In this document: piece after piece, positions 52,222 through 60,228 of the stretch
Position numbering within the stretch: the first letter of the stretch is position 1
Layout: the number at the start of each line of letters is the position of its first letter
Source of the DNA: Ramlibacter sp.
GTDB lineage: Bacteria > Pseudomonadota > Gammaproteobacteria > Burkholderiales > Burkholderiaceae_C
NCBI GenBank assembly: GCA_019635435.1
Contig: JAHBZM010000001.1
Span: forward strand, 806,001-870,000
Direction: 5' to 3'
Length of the DNA: 64,000 nucleotides
The notes under the pieces: generated by a model
Seen by the model: the letters and a program-made list of their open reading frames with translations, nothing else
The model's database searches: none
Told to the model about the DNA's origin: nothing
Program-made: the position numbers and the translations under genes

Positions 52222-53591
52222 AGCATGTTGCTGTCGACCTGGCCGCCCGACAGCTTCTTCTGCTTCACGCCACCGGTGTTGTCGGGCGCGATCGCGAAGT
52301 CGTCGTCGTTGATGATGGCCAGGCGGTTGGCGTCGATCACCCACAGGCCTTCCATCTTGTCGTGCGGGTAACTCTGCGAGGCCACGGCGTCGTACACCAG
52401 CGTCTTGGTCACGGGCTGCATGCCGGCCGCGGCCAGCTGGTCCCAGCCCGCGGCAAAGTTGCCCGCCGTGCCACCGTCCTTGATGGTCTGCTCCAGGGTC
52501 TTGCCGGCCAGCAGCAGGCCGTTGCCCGTGCTGGAGCTCAGGCTCGCGTTGCCGGCCAGCAGCGCGCTGTTGGACTTGTCCACGTTGGTGGCCTTGGCCA
52601 GGTCGATCCTGTAGATGTTCTTGCGCACCGTGCCCGCGGTGATGCCGAAGAAGCCGGTGTCACGCTCCACCACCAGGAAGCTGGTCGCGCCCAGCGCCAC
52701 GATCTCGGAGTTGGCCAGGCCAGCGGCGTCCTGGCGGTACAGGTACTGCGCGGTGGCGCCGGTCTCGAGGTTGATGGTGACGATGCGCGCGAGGTTGATG
52801 CTGCCGATGGCGCTGCTCGGGTTGTACAGGTTGGACTGCATGATGCCCACCAGCGTCTTGCCGTCGGGCGTGATGGCCAGGCCTTCCATGCCGCGGTTGG
52901 GCCAGCGCGTGGCCAGCTCGGCGGGCAGCGTGCGGCCGGCCTTGTTGCGGGGGTCGGCGGCGAACGGGTTGATGCGCTCGATCTCCTTGCCCGTGGCGTC
53001 GAAATGCACGATGTGCGGGCCGTATTCGTCGCTGACCCAGAAGCTGCCGTCCTGCATGGCCGCCAGGCCTTCGGAGTCCAGGCCGCTTTCGTCGTAGCCC
53101 TTGATGCCGTCACCGTCCGGGTCCAGCAGCACCACGCTGCCGTCCAGGTTGTAGGGCGTCTCGCCGGTGGCGCCAAAGTTCTTGTTGGGCAGGCCCGTGA
53201 TGGGGCGGCCCTTGGGGTCCTTGAGCAGGAGGGTGCTGACCAGTTCGGCCTTGCCCTGGCTGGTGAGCCTGAACAGGCCAATGCGCGGGGTGTATTCGGG
53301 CATGAGAAAAATGATGCCCGAGGGCGTCACGCCCGCGGCCGTGGCCGCGTTCGGGCCCCGGTCGGTCATGGCGTAGAAGTAGCCCGGCTGCGTGGGGTGG
53401 CCCGCCATGGCCGAGCCAAAGCCGCCATTGCGGATCTCGGTGCCCTCGGCGTTGGCCACCTTCTGCATCACGGCGTAGGGCAGGCTGGTGCCGCCCTCGC
53501 CGGGGTACTGGAAATCATCGCCACCACCACAGGCGGCCAGGCCCAGGCCGAGCACAAGGGTGGACAGAACAGAGCGGGCAGGGAGTTTCAT
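52188..53591 (-). CDS. Secreted phytase-like esterase lipoprotein
   Basis: 467 residues from ATG 53591. Lipobox LAAC gives Cys21. The mature protein has the 'esterase-like activity of phytase' family blocks: FYAMTDRGPNAATA, GLDSEGLAAMQDGSFWVSDEYGPHIVHFD, RGMEGLAITPDGKTLVGIMQS and SYPHDKMEGLWVIDANRLAIINDDDF. It forms a beta-propeller and likely acts on phosphorylated or ester substrates at the cell surface or in the periplasm. A candidate Pho box lies 52-69 bases upstream of the ATG, consistent with phosphate limitation. An upstream in-frame ATG (53660) lies inside that box and is rejected. Confidence 0.9.
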   Translation of the reverse strand: MKLPARSVLSTLVLGLGLAACGGGDDFQYPGEGGTSLPYAVMQKVANAEGTEIRNGGFGSAMAGHPTQPGYFYAMTDRGPNAATAAGVTPSGIIFLMPEYTPRIGLFRLTSQGKAELVSTLLLKDPKGRPITGLPNKNFGATGETPYNLDGSVVLLDPDGDGIKGYDESGLDSEGLAAMQDGSFWVSDEYGPHIVHFDATGKEIERINPFAADPRNKAGRTLPAELATRWPNRGMEGLAITPDGKTLVGIMQSNLYNPSSAIGSINLARIVTINLETGATAQYLYRQDAAGLANSEIVALGATSFLVVERDTGFFGITAGTVRKNIYRIDLAKATNVDKSNSALLAGNASLSSSTGNGLLLAGKTLEQTIKDGGTAGNFAAGWDQLAAAGMQPVTKTLVYDAVASQSYPHDKMEGLWVIDANRLAIINDDDFAIAPDNTGGVKQKKLSGGQVDSNMLYVVKLPAPLF

Positions 53592-53642
53592 GGGGTTGCG
53601 CAAGAGGGAGTCAAGGACAGCCCGCGAGCGTATGAACTTCGC

Positions 53643-53660
53643 ATGACAGGGCCGTGACAT
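53643..53660 (-). promoter_or_regulatory. Candidate Pho box upstream of the phytase-like gene
   Basis: On the minus strand ATGTCAC-GGCC-CTGTCAT gives two 7-base direct repeats 11 bases apart, the arrangement PhoB recognises. The spacer is GC-rich where the consensus is AT-rich. ATACGCT about ten bases downstream could be the -10. Confidence 0.5.
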
Positions 53661-53696
53661 CCGCGGCGCTGGCCCCCGGACGCGGCGCGGCCCAAC

Positions 53697-54329
53697 TCAG
53701 CGGAGCAGCGCGGGAAACAGCTTGGTCAGCCCGTCGGCCATCACTTCCACGGCCAGCGCGGCCAGGATCAGGCCCATGAGCCGGGTCATGACATTGATGC
53801 CGGTCTTGCCCAGCACCCGGGCAATCGGGTTGGCCAGCGAGAAGCACAGCGCCGTGGCCAGGCCGATCACCACGCCATAGCCCACCAGGGTGCCGAGCTG
53901 GATGAAGGTGCGGGCCTTCTCGGCATAGATCACCACGGTGGACATGGTGGCCGGGCCGGTAAGCAGCGGAATGGTCAGCGGCACCACGGCAATGCTGGCG
54001 CCGCGCGCGGCCTTCTCGGCGCCTTCTTCCATCTCGTTGGTCTGGGGCTTGGCCTCGGCCGGCTGGGCGTTGAGCATGTTGAGCGCGCTCATGAGCAGCA
54101 GCATGCCGCCGCCCACCTGGAAGCTCGCCAGCGAGATGCCGAAGAACTCGAGGATCTTCAGGCCCAGCAGCGCGCTGGTGGCAATCACCACAAAGGCGCT
54201 GAAGGCCGCGGTGCGGATGGTCTTGCGCCGCTGGGCCCGGTCAAAGCCCTCGGTGTAGTGGATGAAGAACGGCACGATGGCCAGCGGGTTGACGATGGCC
54301 AGCAGCGTGATCAGGGGCTTGAAATCCAT
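53697..54329 (-). CDS. MarC-family integral membrane protein
   Basis: 210 residues with about six membrane segments. It begins MDFKPLITLLAIVNPLAIVPFFI, the MarC signature, and has LKILEFFGISLASFQVGGGMLLLMSALNML and AVVPLTIPLLTGPATMSTVVIYA. The family was first linked to multiple antibiotic resistance but its biochemical role is unknown. It overlaps the MaoC gene stop by one base and so is translated from the same transcript. Confidence 0.92.
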   Translation of the reverse strand: MDFKPLITLLAIVNPLAIVPFFIHYTEGFDRAQRRKTIRTAAFSAFVVIATSALLGLKILEFFGISLASFQVGGGMLLLMSALNMLNAQPAEAKPQTNEMEEGAEKAARGASIAVVPLTIPLLTGPATMSTVVIYAEKARTFIQLGTLVGYGVVIGLATALCFSLANPIARVLGKTGINVMTRLMGLILAALAVEVMADGLTKLFPALLR

Positions 54330-54814
54330 CAGGCGCCCTGTTCGGTGGGGGCTTCCCCGGGGTGGCGGCGCCCGACCATGATGTAGTTCTCCACCTCAAG
54401 CACCTTGGCGCCCTCCTGGTTGAACAGCTCGTAGGTGGCGTGGACCATGCCCACGTCCAGGCGCCGGCGCAGGGGCCGCGAGTCGAGCACGGTGAAGCGC
54501 AGCGACAGCGTGTCGCCCGGGTAGACCGGCTTGAGCCACTTGATGCTTTCGGTGCCGGGCGACCCCATGTAGGCGCAGTACCTGAACAGGTTGTCCACCA
54601 GCAGCCGCATGGCCACGCTGCAGGTGAACCAGCCGCTGGCGCACAGGCCGCCGAAGATCGACGCCTGCCCGGCCTGTTCGTCCACGTGGAAGGGCTGCGG
54701 GTCGAACTGCTGGGCAAAGGCGATCATGGCCTCGGCCGTGGTGGTGACGCTGCCCAGGTCGCGCACGGTGCCGGGCAGCAGGTCTTCCCAGTAGATGTCG
54801 GGGGTTCGGGCCAT
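54329..54814 (-). CDS. MaoC-like (R)-hydratase family protein
   Basis: 161 residues, hot-dog fold. It has IYWEDLLPGTVRDLGSVTTTAEAMIAFAQQFDPQPFHVDEQA, where the Asp35/His40 pair matches the hydratase active site. It probably hydrates a 2-enoyl-CoA, or acts as an acyl-CoA thioester-binding protein. It lies between an SDR reductase and MarC; overlaps on both sides show one operon. The SDR could oxidise the 3-hydroxy product, which supports a fatty acid or PHA-precursor role. Confidence 0.86.
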   Translation of the reverse strand: MARTPDIYWEDLLPGTVRDLGSVTTTAEAMIAFAQQFDPQPFHVDEQAGQASIFGGLCASGWFTCSVAMRLLVDNLFRYCAYMGSPGTESIKWLKPVYPGDTLSLRFTVLDSRPLRRRLDVGMVHATYELFNQEGAKVLEVENYIMVGRRHPGEAPTEQGA

Positions 54815-55572
54815 CAGCGTCCTCCGGAAACGTCCAGCAATGACATGGTGGTGTAGCTGGCCCCGGGCGAGAGCAGCCAGGCAATGGCCTGGGCCACCTC
54901 GTCGGCCGTGCCGCCGCGCTGCATCGGCACCTGGTGGGCCAGGTCACGCACGCGGTCGGGCAGGCCGCCCGAGGCGTGGATGTCGGTCTCGATCAGGCCC
55001 GGGCGCACCGCGTTGACGCGGATGCCCTCGGCCGCCACCTCCTTGGCCAGGCCCAGCGTGAAGGCGTCGATCGCGCCCTTGGCCGCCGCGTAGTCCACGT
55101 ACTGGCCCGGTGAGCCCAGGCGCGAGGCCGCGCTGGACACGTTGACGATGGCGCCGCCCGCGCCGCCGTGGCGCGTGCTCATGCGGCGCACGGCTTCGCG
55201 CGCGCACAGCATCGAGCCGATCACATTGATGTCGAACATGCGGCGCAGCCGCTGCAGGCTCATCTCGTCCACGCGCTGGCTGACGTCGACCACGCCGGCG
55301 TTGTTGACCAGTGCGGTGAGCCGGCCGAGCGTCGCGTCCACCTGCGCGAACATGGCCAGCACCTGGGCCTCGTCGGCCACATCGGCCTGCACCGTGATGG
55401 CCGTGCCGCCGGCGCCCGTGATCTGCGCGGCCACGGCCTGGGCCGCGGCCGCGTTGGCGGTGTAGTTGACGGCCACCGCGTAGCCCTCGCGGGCCGCCAG
55501 CAGGGCCGTGGCCGCGCCAATGCCCCGGCTTGCGCCGGTGACCAGAATCACCTTGCTGTGGCTGTGCGACAA
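54814..55572 (-). CDS. Short-chain dehydrogenase/reductase (SDR)
   Basis: 252 residues from TTG 55572, which has AGGAGG 6 bases upstream on its strand. The cofactor motif is VTGASRGIGAATALLA and the catalytic Ser...Tyr-x3-Lys is NVSSAASRLG with YVDYAAAKGAIDAF. Classical SDR acting on a 3-hydroxyacyl or similar alcohol. The MaoC-like gene follows immediately (overlap of one base). An ATG at 55644 further upstream would add residues not seen in the family. Confidence 0.9.
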   Translation of the reverse strand: MSHSHSKVILVTGASRGIGAATALLAAREGYAVAVNYTANAAAAQAVAAQITGAGGTAITVQADVADEAQVLAMFAQVDATLGRLTALVNNAGVVDVSQRVDEMSLQRLRRMFDINVIGSMLCAREAVRRMSTRHGGAGGAIVNVSSAASRLGSPGQYVDYAAAKGAIDAFTLGLAKEVAAEGIRVNAVRPGLIETDIHASGGLPDRVRDLAHQVPMQRGGTADEVAQAIAWLLSPGASYTTMSLLDVSGGR

Positions 55573-55666
55573 AACCCGCCTCCTGCAGAAATTGAACCGG
55601 TAAGTTACAACCTGCATTACAGCATCAGAAGAAACTGCTGCCATCCACCCGTTTGAGGAGACCTGC

Positions 55667-56266
55667 TTGAGCCGCTCTGTCGACTATTACTTTGCCCCGC
55701 AAAGCCCCTGGACCTACCTGGGCCACGAACGCTTCGTGGCCATCGCCCGCGCCGCCGGCGCCACCGTGCGGGTGCTGCCCGCGGACCTGGGCGCGGTGTT
55801 CGCCGTGTCGGGTGGGTTGCCCCTGTCCAAGCGGCCGCCGCAGCGCCAGGCCTACCGCCTGGTGGAGCTGCGCCGCTTTTCGCAGCACCTGGGCATCCCC
55901 ATGAACATCGAGCCGAAGTTCTTCCCCGTGGCGGGGGACCCGGCCGCCAGGCTGATCATTGCCGTGGGGATGCACGATGGCGAAGAGGCCGCGCTGCGCA
56001 TCAGCGGCGCGGTGTTCCGCGCGGTCTGGGCCGAGCAGCGCAACATTGCCGATGCCGCCCTGCTGGGCGAACTGCTGGCCGAAAACGGCCTGCCCGCCGA
56101 GCGCCTGGCGCAGTCGCAGGGGCCCGAGGTGCAGGCCCGCTACGGCGCCAACACCCAGGCCGCCATTGACCTGGGGCTGTTTGGTGCGCCAAGCTACGTC
56201 ATCGATGGCGAAATCTTCTGGGGCCAGGACCGGCTCGATTTCGTCGAACGCCAACTCAACCACTGA
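55667..56266 (+). CDS. DsbA-fold 2-hydroxychromene-2-carboxylate isomerase family protein
   Basis: 199 residues. It begins SVDYYFAPQSPWTYLGHERF, where the SPW position corresponds to the active Ser of glutathione-dependent HCCA isomerases; no CxxC is present. The C-terminus has GAPSYVIDGEIFWGQDRLDFVE. These kappa-class-GST-like proteins isomerise aromatic ring-cleavage products or other substrates. TTG 55667 is used, with GAGGAG 7 bases upstream. It sits before a dienelactone hydrolase gene (11 bases), which fits aromatic catabolism. Confidence 0.85.
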   Translation: MSRSVDYYFAPQSPWTYLGHERFVAIARAAGATVRVLPADLGAVFAVSGGLPLSKRPPQRQAYRLVELRRFSQHLGIPMNIEPKFFPVAGDPAARLIIAVGMHDGEEAALRISGAVFRAVWAEQRNIADAALLGELLAENGLPAERLAQSQGPEVQARYGANTQAAIDLGLFGAPSYVIDGEIFWGQDRLDFVERQLNH

Positions 56267-56277
56267 TGGAGACCGCC

Positions 56278-56961
56278 ATGGGCACTTTCATTGAACTCAA
56301 GTCCGCCGACGGCACGGCTTTCCCGGCCTACGTGGCCCAGCCCGAGGGCGCGCCCAGGGGCGGCGTGGTCGTGCTGCAGGAAATCTTCGGCGTCAATCCC
56401 CACATCCGCTCGGTGGCCGACGGCTATGCCGCCGCCGGTTACCTGGCCGTGGCGCCCGCCACCTTTCACCGCATCAAGCCCGGGGTGGACCTGGGCTACA
56501 CGCCCGACGACATGGCGGCCGGCTCGGCGCTGAAGGCCGCGGTCGAGGCCCTGCCCGCGCCCGGCGTGATGCAGGACATCCAGGCCGCGATCCGGCACGC
56601 GGCCGGCGCCGGCAAGGTGGGCATCGTGGGCTACTGCTACGGCGGCCTGCTGACCTGGCGCGCGGCCTGCCAGCTCGAGGGCCTGTCGGCGGCGGCACCC
56701 TACTATGGCGGCGGCATGACCACGGGCGCCGACCTCACGCGCCAGCCCAAGGTGCCCGTCATGGCGCACTTTGCCGACCAGGACAGCTACATCCCGCTGG
56801 ACAGCATCAAGGCCTTCGAGCAGGCCCACCCCGAGGTGGAAGTGCACCTGTACAGCGGCCACCACGGCTTCAACTGCGACCAGCGCGGCTCGTACAGCGC
56901 CGGCCCGGCGGCCACCGCGCGCGAACGCACCCTGGATTTCTTCCGCAAGCACCTGGGCTGA
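56278..56961 (+). CDS. Dienelactone hydrolase family protein
   Basis: 227 residues, alpha/beta-hydrolase. The nucleophile motif is IVGYCYGG (Cys about 119), the acid is in HFADQDSYIP and the His in SGHHGFNCD, giving the Cys-Asp-His triad of dienelactone hydrolases. ATG 56278 is preceded by GGAG at good spacing; an ATG at 56266 overlaps the previous stop. It opens lactone rings during aromatic degradation or acts on similar esters. It follows the isomerase gene and precedes a predicted amidohydrolase. Confidence 0.92.
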   Translation: MGTFIELKSADGTAFPAYVAQPEGAPRGGVVVLQEIFGVNPHIRSVADGYAAAGYLAVAPATFHRIKPGVDLGYTPDDMAAGSALKAAVEALPAPGVMQDIQAAIRHAAGAGKVGIVGYCYGGLLTWRAACQLEGLSAAAPYYGGGMTTGADLTRQPKVPVMAHFADQDSYIPLDSIKAFEQAHPEVEVHLYSGHHGFNCDQRGSYSAGPAATARERTLDFFRKHLG

Positions 56962-56968
56962 GGCCGGC

Positions 56969-57913
56969 ATGGGCGCGCAGGCGGTGGGGGCGGCGACTTT
57001 CAAGCCTTTCAGGGCTGTAGTCCAGGCGGGGCGGCCACTGGCCGCTATTGTTTTGGTAGCAATTGGCCTGCTGGCGGCCAGCGCCGCCGCAGCGGCCGAC
57101 TACAGCGGCCCGCTGTTCGATGCGCACCTGCACTACAACCAGGAAGCCTGGAACGGCCGCGCCGGCCCGCATCCGCCGGCCGACGTGCTGGCGCGCATGC
57201 AGCGCAACGGCGTGAAAGCCATCGTGGCCAACAGCCGGCCCAACGACGGCACCAAGGCGCTGGCCGAATCGCCGCTCACGCGCGCGGCCGGGGTGACGGT
57301 GGTGCCCTTCATCCGGCTGTACCGCAACCGCGCCGATTACGACAACTGGTACCGCGACGAGTCCATCCACGAGATGGTGCAGGCCGAGTACGCGCGCGGC
57401 ACCGCCGCGGGGCCGTTCAAGGGCATCGGCGAATTCCACCTGTACGACAGCGGCAATGCCAACGGCCCCGTGGCAAAGAAGCTCATGGCCTTTGCCGAAG
57501 ACAAGGGCCTGGCCGTGCTCGCCCATGTGGACGACACCGCCATCGACCTGCTCATGGCCCACACGCCCAGCCGGGGCCAGAAGCTGCGCCTCATCTGGGC
57601 CCACACCGGCATCGGTGGCACGCCCGCGCCGCGGGTGGACGCGCTGCTTGCCAGATACCCGCTGCTCATGGGTGAGCTGTCGTACCGCCCCGGCCTGACC
57701 TGCGCCGGCGGCACGCTGTGCCCCGAGTGGCGCGCGCTGCTGCTCAAGTACCCGGGGCGCTTCATGATCGGCTCCGACACCTGGGTCAACCAGCGCTGGG
57801 AGGCCTACGACGAGCTCATGAAGGGCTACCGCGCGTGGCTGGGCGATCTGCCGGCCGACGTGGCCCGCCAGATCGCCTGGGACAACGGGGCCGGGCTGTT
57901 CGGGCTGAAGTAG
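56969..57913 (+). CDS. Exported amidohydrolase-family (TIM barrel) hydrolase
   Basis: 314 residues. A hydrophobic N-terminus (RPLAAIVLVAIGLLAASAAAAA) is a probable signal peptide. The mature part has LFDAHLHYN (metal-binding His pair), FKGIGEFHLYDSG, AVLAHVDDTAIDLLMAHT and WAHTGIGG, then FMIGSDTWVNQRW, as in amidohydrolase_2 proteins. A TIM-barrel metal-dependent hydrolase of unknown substrate. The signal-encoding bases 57001-57066 are a copy of a dispersed repeat. It follows the dienelactone hydrolase by 7 bases. Confidence 0.84.
   Translation: MGAQAVGAATFKPFRAVVQAGRPLAAIVLVAIGLLAASAAAAADYSGPLFDAHLHYNQEAWNGRAGPHPPADVLARMQRNGVKAIVANSRPNDGTKALAESPLTRAAGVTVVPFIRLYRNRADYDNWYRDESIHEMVQAEYARGTAAGPFKGIGEFHLYDSGNANGPVAKKLMAFAEDKGLAVLAHVDDTAIDLLMAHTPSRGQKLRLIWAHTGIGGTPAPRVDALLARYPLLMGELSYRPGLTCAGGTLCPEWRALLLKYPGRFMIGSDTWVNQRWEAYDELMKGYRAWLGDLPADVARQIAWDNGAGLFGLK
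57001..57066 (-). repeat. Dispersed repeat family A, copy 3 (inside amidohydrolase gene, reversed)
   Basis: On the minus strand AATTGCTACCAAAACAATAGC, then GGCCAGTGGCCGCC, then TGGACTACAGCCCTG; same modules as the other copies but with the hairpin block in reverse relation. In the coding direction it encodes the signal-peptide residues in frame. Confidence 0.75.
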
Positions 57914-57923
57914 CATCCCCGCC

Positions 57924-58574
57924 ATGCTCCAGCTCCATTACTACCCCAGCACCGCGGCGATGGTGCCGCACATCCTGCTGGAAGAACTGGCCGTGCCCTT
58001 TGCCCCTGTGCTGGTGGACCGCGAGGTCAACGCCCACAAGACGCCGGCCTACCTCGCCATGAACCCCAACGGCCTGATCCCGGTGCTGACCGACGGCGAT
58101 CTGGTGCTGTACGAGACGGCGGCCATCGTTCTGCACCTGTGCGACACGCACCCGCAGGCCGCGCTGGCGCCGCCACTGGGCAGCGTGGGGCGCGCGCATT
58201 TCTACAAGTGGCTGATGTGGCTGACCAACACGCTGCAGGCCGCGCTGATCGTCTACTTCTACCCCGAGCGCTGGGTGGACGCGGGCGACGCCGTCGCGGC
58301 GCGCAGCCTGCAAGGCCATGCGGCGCGCAAGGTGGGCGGCATGCTGGACCAGCTCGACGCCGAGCTGGCCCGCCATGGCCAGCCCTGGTTTGGCGGCGCG
58401 GCCTACAGCGCGCTGGATGCCTATGTGTTCACGCTGTGTCGCTGGACGCGCCATTTCGCGGCCCATCCGGCGCGCGAGCGGCCGCACCTGGGGCCCTACC
58501 TGCAGCGGGTGCTGGCACGGCCCGCGGTGCAGCGGGTGCTGGCGCGCGAAGAACTCACCCCGCCGTTCGTCTGA
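57924..58574 (+). CDS. Glutathione S-transferase
   Basis: 216 residues. The N-terminal thioredoxin-like domain starts MLQLHYYPSTAAMVPHILLEEL and has NPNGLIPVLTDGDLVLYETAAIVLHL (the ETAAI position binds glutathione). The C-terminal helical domain ends VLAREELTPPFV. It conjugates or reduces electrophilic substrates in the cytoplasm. It lies 10 bases after the amidohydrolase gene. A dispersed GC-rich repeat follows its stop. Confidence 0.9.
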   Translation: MLQLHYYPSTAAMVPHILLEELAVPFAPVLVDREVNAHKTPAYLAMNPNGLIPVLTDGDLVLYETAAIVLHLCDTHPQAALAPPLGSVGRAHFYKWLMWLTNTLQAALIVYFYPERWVDAGDAVAARSLQGHAARKVGGMLDQLDAELARHGQPWFGGAAYSALDAYVFTLCRWTRHFAAHPARERPHLGPYLQRVLARPAVQRVLAREELTPPFV

Positions 58575-58580
58575 CAGGGC

Positions 58581-58660
58581 GCAAGGCCCCCACGCTTGCC
58601 ACTGCGTGTGCTGCGCTGCCCCCCGAGGGGGCTCCAGCCGCCTCGGGGCGGCCCGGCGGC
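58581..58660. repeat. GC-rich dispersed repeat with hairpin (family B)
   Basis: CCCCCACGCTTGCCACTGCG, then TGCTGCGCTGCC, then CCCCGAGG...CCTCGGGG and GCGGCCCGGCGGC. The last part forms a stem. I recognise this sequence type as common between genes in Comamonadaceae genomes. It lies between convergent gene ends (GST and LysR) and may serve as a transcription stop. Confidence 0.75.
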
Positions 58661-58670
58661 GTCTGACGGC

Positions 58671-59558
58671 TCAGTCCTCGCGCCACTTCAGCTCAAGAAA
58701 CGCCAGCAGCGCCCTGAGCGCGGCGCTGTTGTGCCGCCGCTGGGTGTAGGCCGCGTACAGCCACACATCCCGCGGCGAGTAGGCCGCCAGCGTGGCCACC
58801 AGCGCGCCGCTTTGCAGGTGCTGCTCCACCATCAGGCGCGGCAGGCAGACGGCGCCCAGGCCCTGCAGCGCCAGGCCCACCAGCGGCCCCGCGTCGGTGG
58901 CATCCATGCGGCTGCGCACCGGCACGGCCTGGGCCACGCCATCGATCTCGAAGCGCCATTCGGGCTGGCTGCCCAGCAGCGAGTAGGTCAGGGCATCGTG
59001 GTCGGCCAGGTCGTCGGGGTGGGCCGGCAGGCCGCGCTGCTCCCAGTAGCCCGGCGTGGCGCAGACCAGGAACTCGATGCGCTTGAGCTTGCGCACGATC
59101 AGGCTGGAATCGGTGATGCGGCCCACGCGCAGCGCAATGTCGATGGCCTCGTCCACCATGTCGACCACCCGGTTGTTCAGGTCCAGGCTGATGCGCACCT
59201 CGGGGTACTGGATCATGAACTCGCCCAGCAGCTGCGGCAGGTCAAACTGCGCGAGCCCGTAGGGCGCGGTGAGCCGCACCCGCCCGCTGGGCAGCCTGGC
59301 GCGGTGCTGCAGTTCGAGCCGCGTGAGCTCGATCATCTCCACCAGCGGGGTGCTGCGCTCCAGCAGCAGGGTGCCGGCATCGGTCAGGCTCACGGTGCGC
59401 GTGGTGCGGTTGAGCAGGCGCACGCCCAGCCGGGTTTCCAGCTCGGCCACGTACTTGCTCACATTGGCCTTGGACACGTCCAGCGTCTTGGCGGCCATGG
59501 AAAAACTGCCGCGGTTGGCGACTTCACGAAAGGTACGGATCAGTTCGAGGGTGTCCAT
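58671..59558 (-). CDS. LysR-family regulator
   Basis: 295 residues. N-terminal winged helix ELIRTFREVANRGSFSMAAKTLDVSKANVSKYVAELETRLGVRLLNRTTRTVSLT. The C-terminal domain has PYGLAQFDLPQLLGEFMIQYPEVRISLDLNNRVVDMV and ends FLELKWRED. This type resembles the LysR subgroup that regulates single nearby genes or redox-related targets. It is divergent from a DUF4148 gene 204 bases away. The target is not evident from the sequence. Confidence 0.9.
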   Translation of the reverse strand: MDTLELIRTFREVANRGSFSMAAKTLDVSKANVSKYVAELETRLGVRLLNRTTRTVSLTDAGTLLLERSTPLVEMIELTRLELQHRARLPSGRVRLTAPYGLAQFDLPQLLGEFMIQYPEVRISLDLNNRVVDMVDEAIDIALRVGRITDSSLIVRKLKRIEFLVCATPGYWEQRGLPAHPDDLADHDALTYSLLGSQPEWRFEIDGVAQAVPVRSRMDATDAGPLVGLALQGLGAVCLPRLMVEQHLQSGALVATLAAYSPRDVWLYAAYTQRRHNSAALRALLAFLELKWRED

Positions 59559-59762
59559 TGTTTCCGGCGGCGAAACGCACTGGTTCGGTTTTGGCCTGTT
59601 TAAGAACGCAACTTGATGCGCATCTGCTTCTCACAGGAATGCAGTGTTTGCAGACCTGAAAGAGAAGAGAACTTCAGACGCGATGCCGGCCTTGAGACCG
59701 GCACCCTCCGCCCGAGGTTCCTTTCAGATAGCGACTGTTTTAACTTTTGAAAGAGAACCATC

Positions 59763-60062
59763 ATGAACGCATCCAAATTCCTCGCCGTGGCCGCCCTGTC
59801 CACCCTCGCCGCCTTCGGCTCCGTGGCCCAGGCCGACGAAGCCGACGCTTCGCAGTTTGCCGTGCAATTCAACGGCACGCGCACCCGCGCTGAAGTCCAG
59901 GCCGAAGCCGCCGTCGTGGCCCGCACCCATGGCACCGAGCCGGCCGGTTCGCGCGTTGCCGCGCCCCTGAACTCGTCGGTGGACCGCGCCACGGTGCGCG
60001 CGCAAGCCGCCGAGGCCGTGCGCCTGGGCCAGATCTCCTACGGCGAAGCCTCCGTCCTGTAA
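59763..60062 (+). CDS. Small exported DUF4148-type protein
   Basis: 99 residues. Signal peptide MNASKFLAVAALSTLAAFGSVAQA with cleavage before DEADAS. The mature part has FNGTRTRAEVQAEAAVVART and the C-terminal SVDRATVRAQAAEAVRLGQISYGEASV, features of the small periplasmic DUF4148 family of betaproteobacteria. Function unknown. ATG 59763 follows TTGAAAGAGAACCATC. Two hairpins follow within 70 bases of the stop. Confidence 0.85.
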   Translation: MNASKFLAVAALSTLAAFGSVAQADEADASQFAVQFNGTRTRAEVQAEAAVVARTHGTEPAGSRVAAPLNSSVDRATVRAQAAEAVRLGQISYGEASVL

Positions 60063-60073
60063 GCCACGCGCCT

Positions 60074-60129
60074 GGCCCGCCACGAGCGGGCCTGATATGC
60101 CAGCCCGGTCCCGCAAGGGATCGGGCTTT
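60074..60129 (+). terminator. Two hairpins after the DUF4148 gene
   Basis: GGCCCGC-CACGA-GCGGGCC (60074-60092) and AGCCCGGTCCC-GCAA-GGGATCGGGCT (60102-60127) with one mismatch, followed by TTT. The T-run is short, so termination efficiency is uncertain. Confidence 0.6.
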
Positions 60130-60228
60130 GCCGTGTCCGGACTTGGCCAAGGCAACCGAGAACCAAGGCTGTATGCTGTCGATTTTGACCCTGAGATTGT
60201 TTGTCGGGCAGGTGGGTTAGTAGGACTG

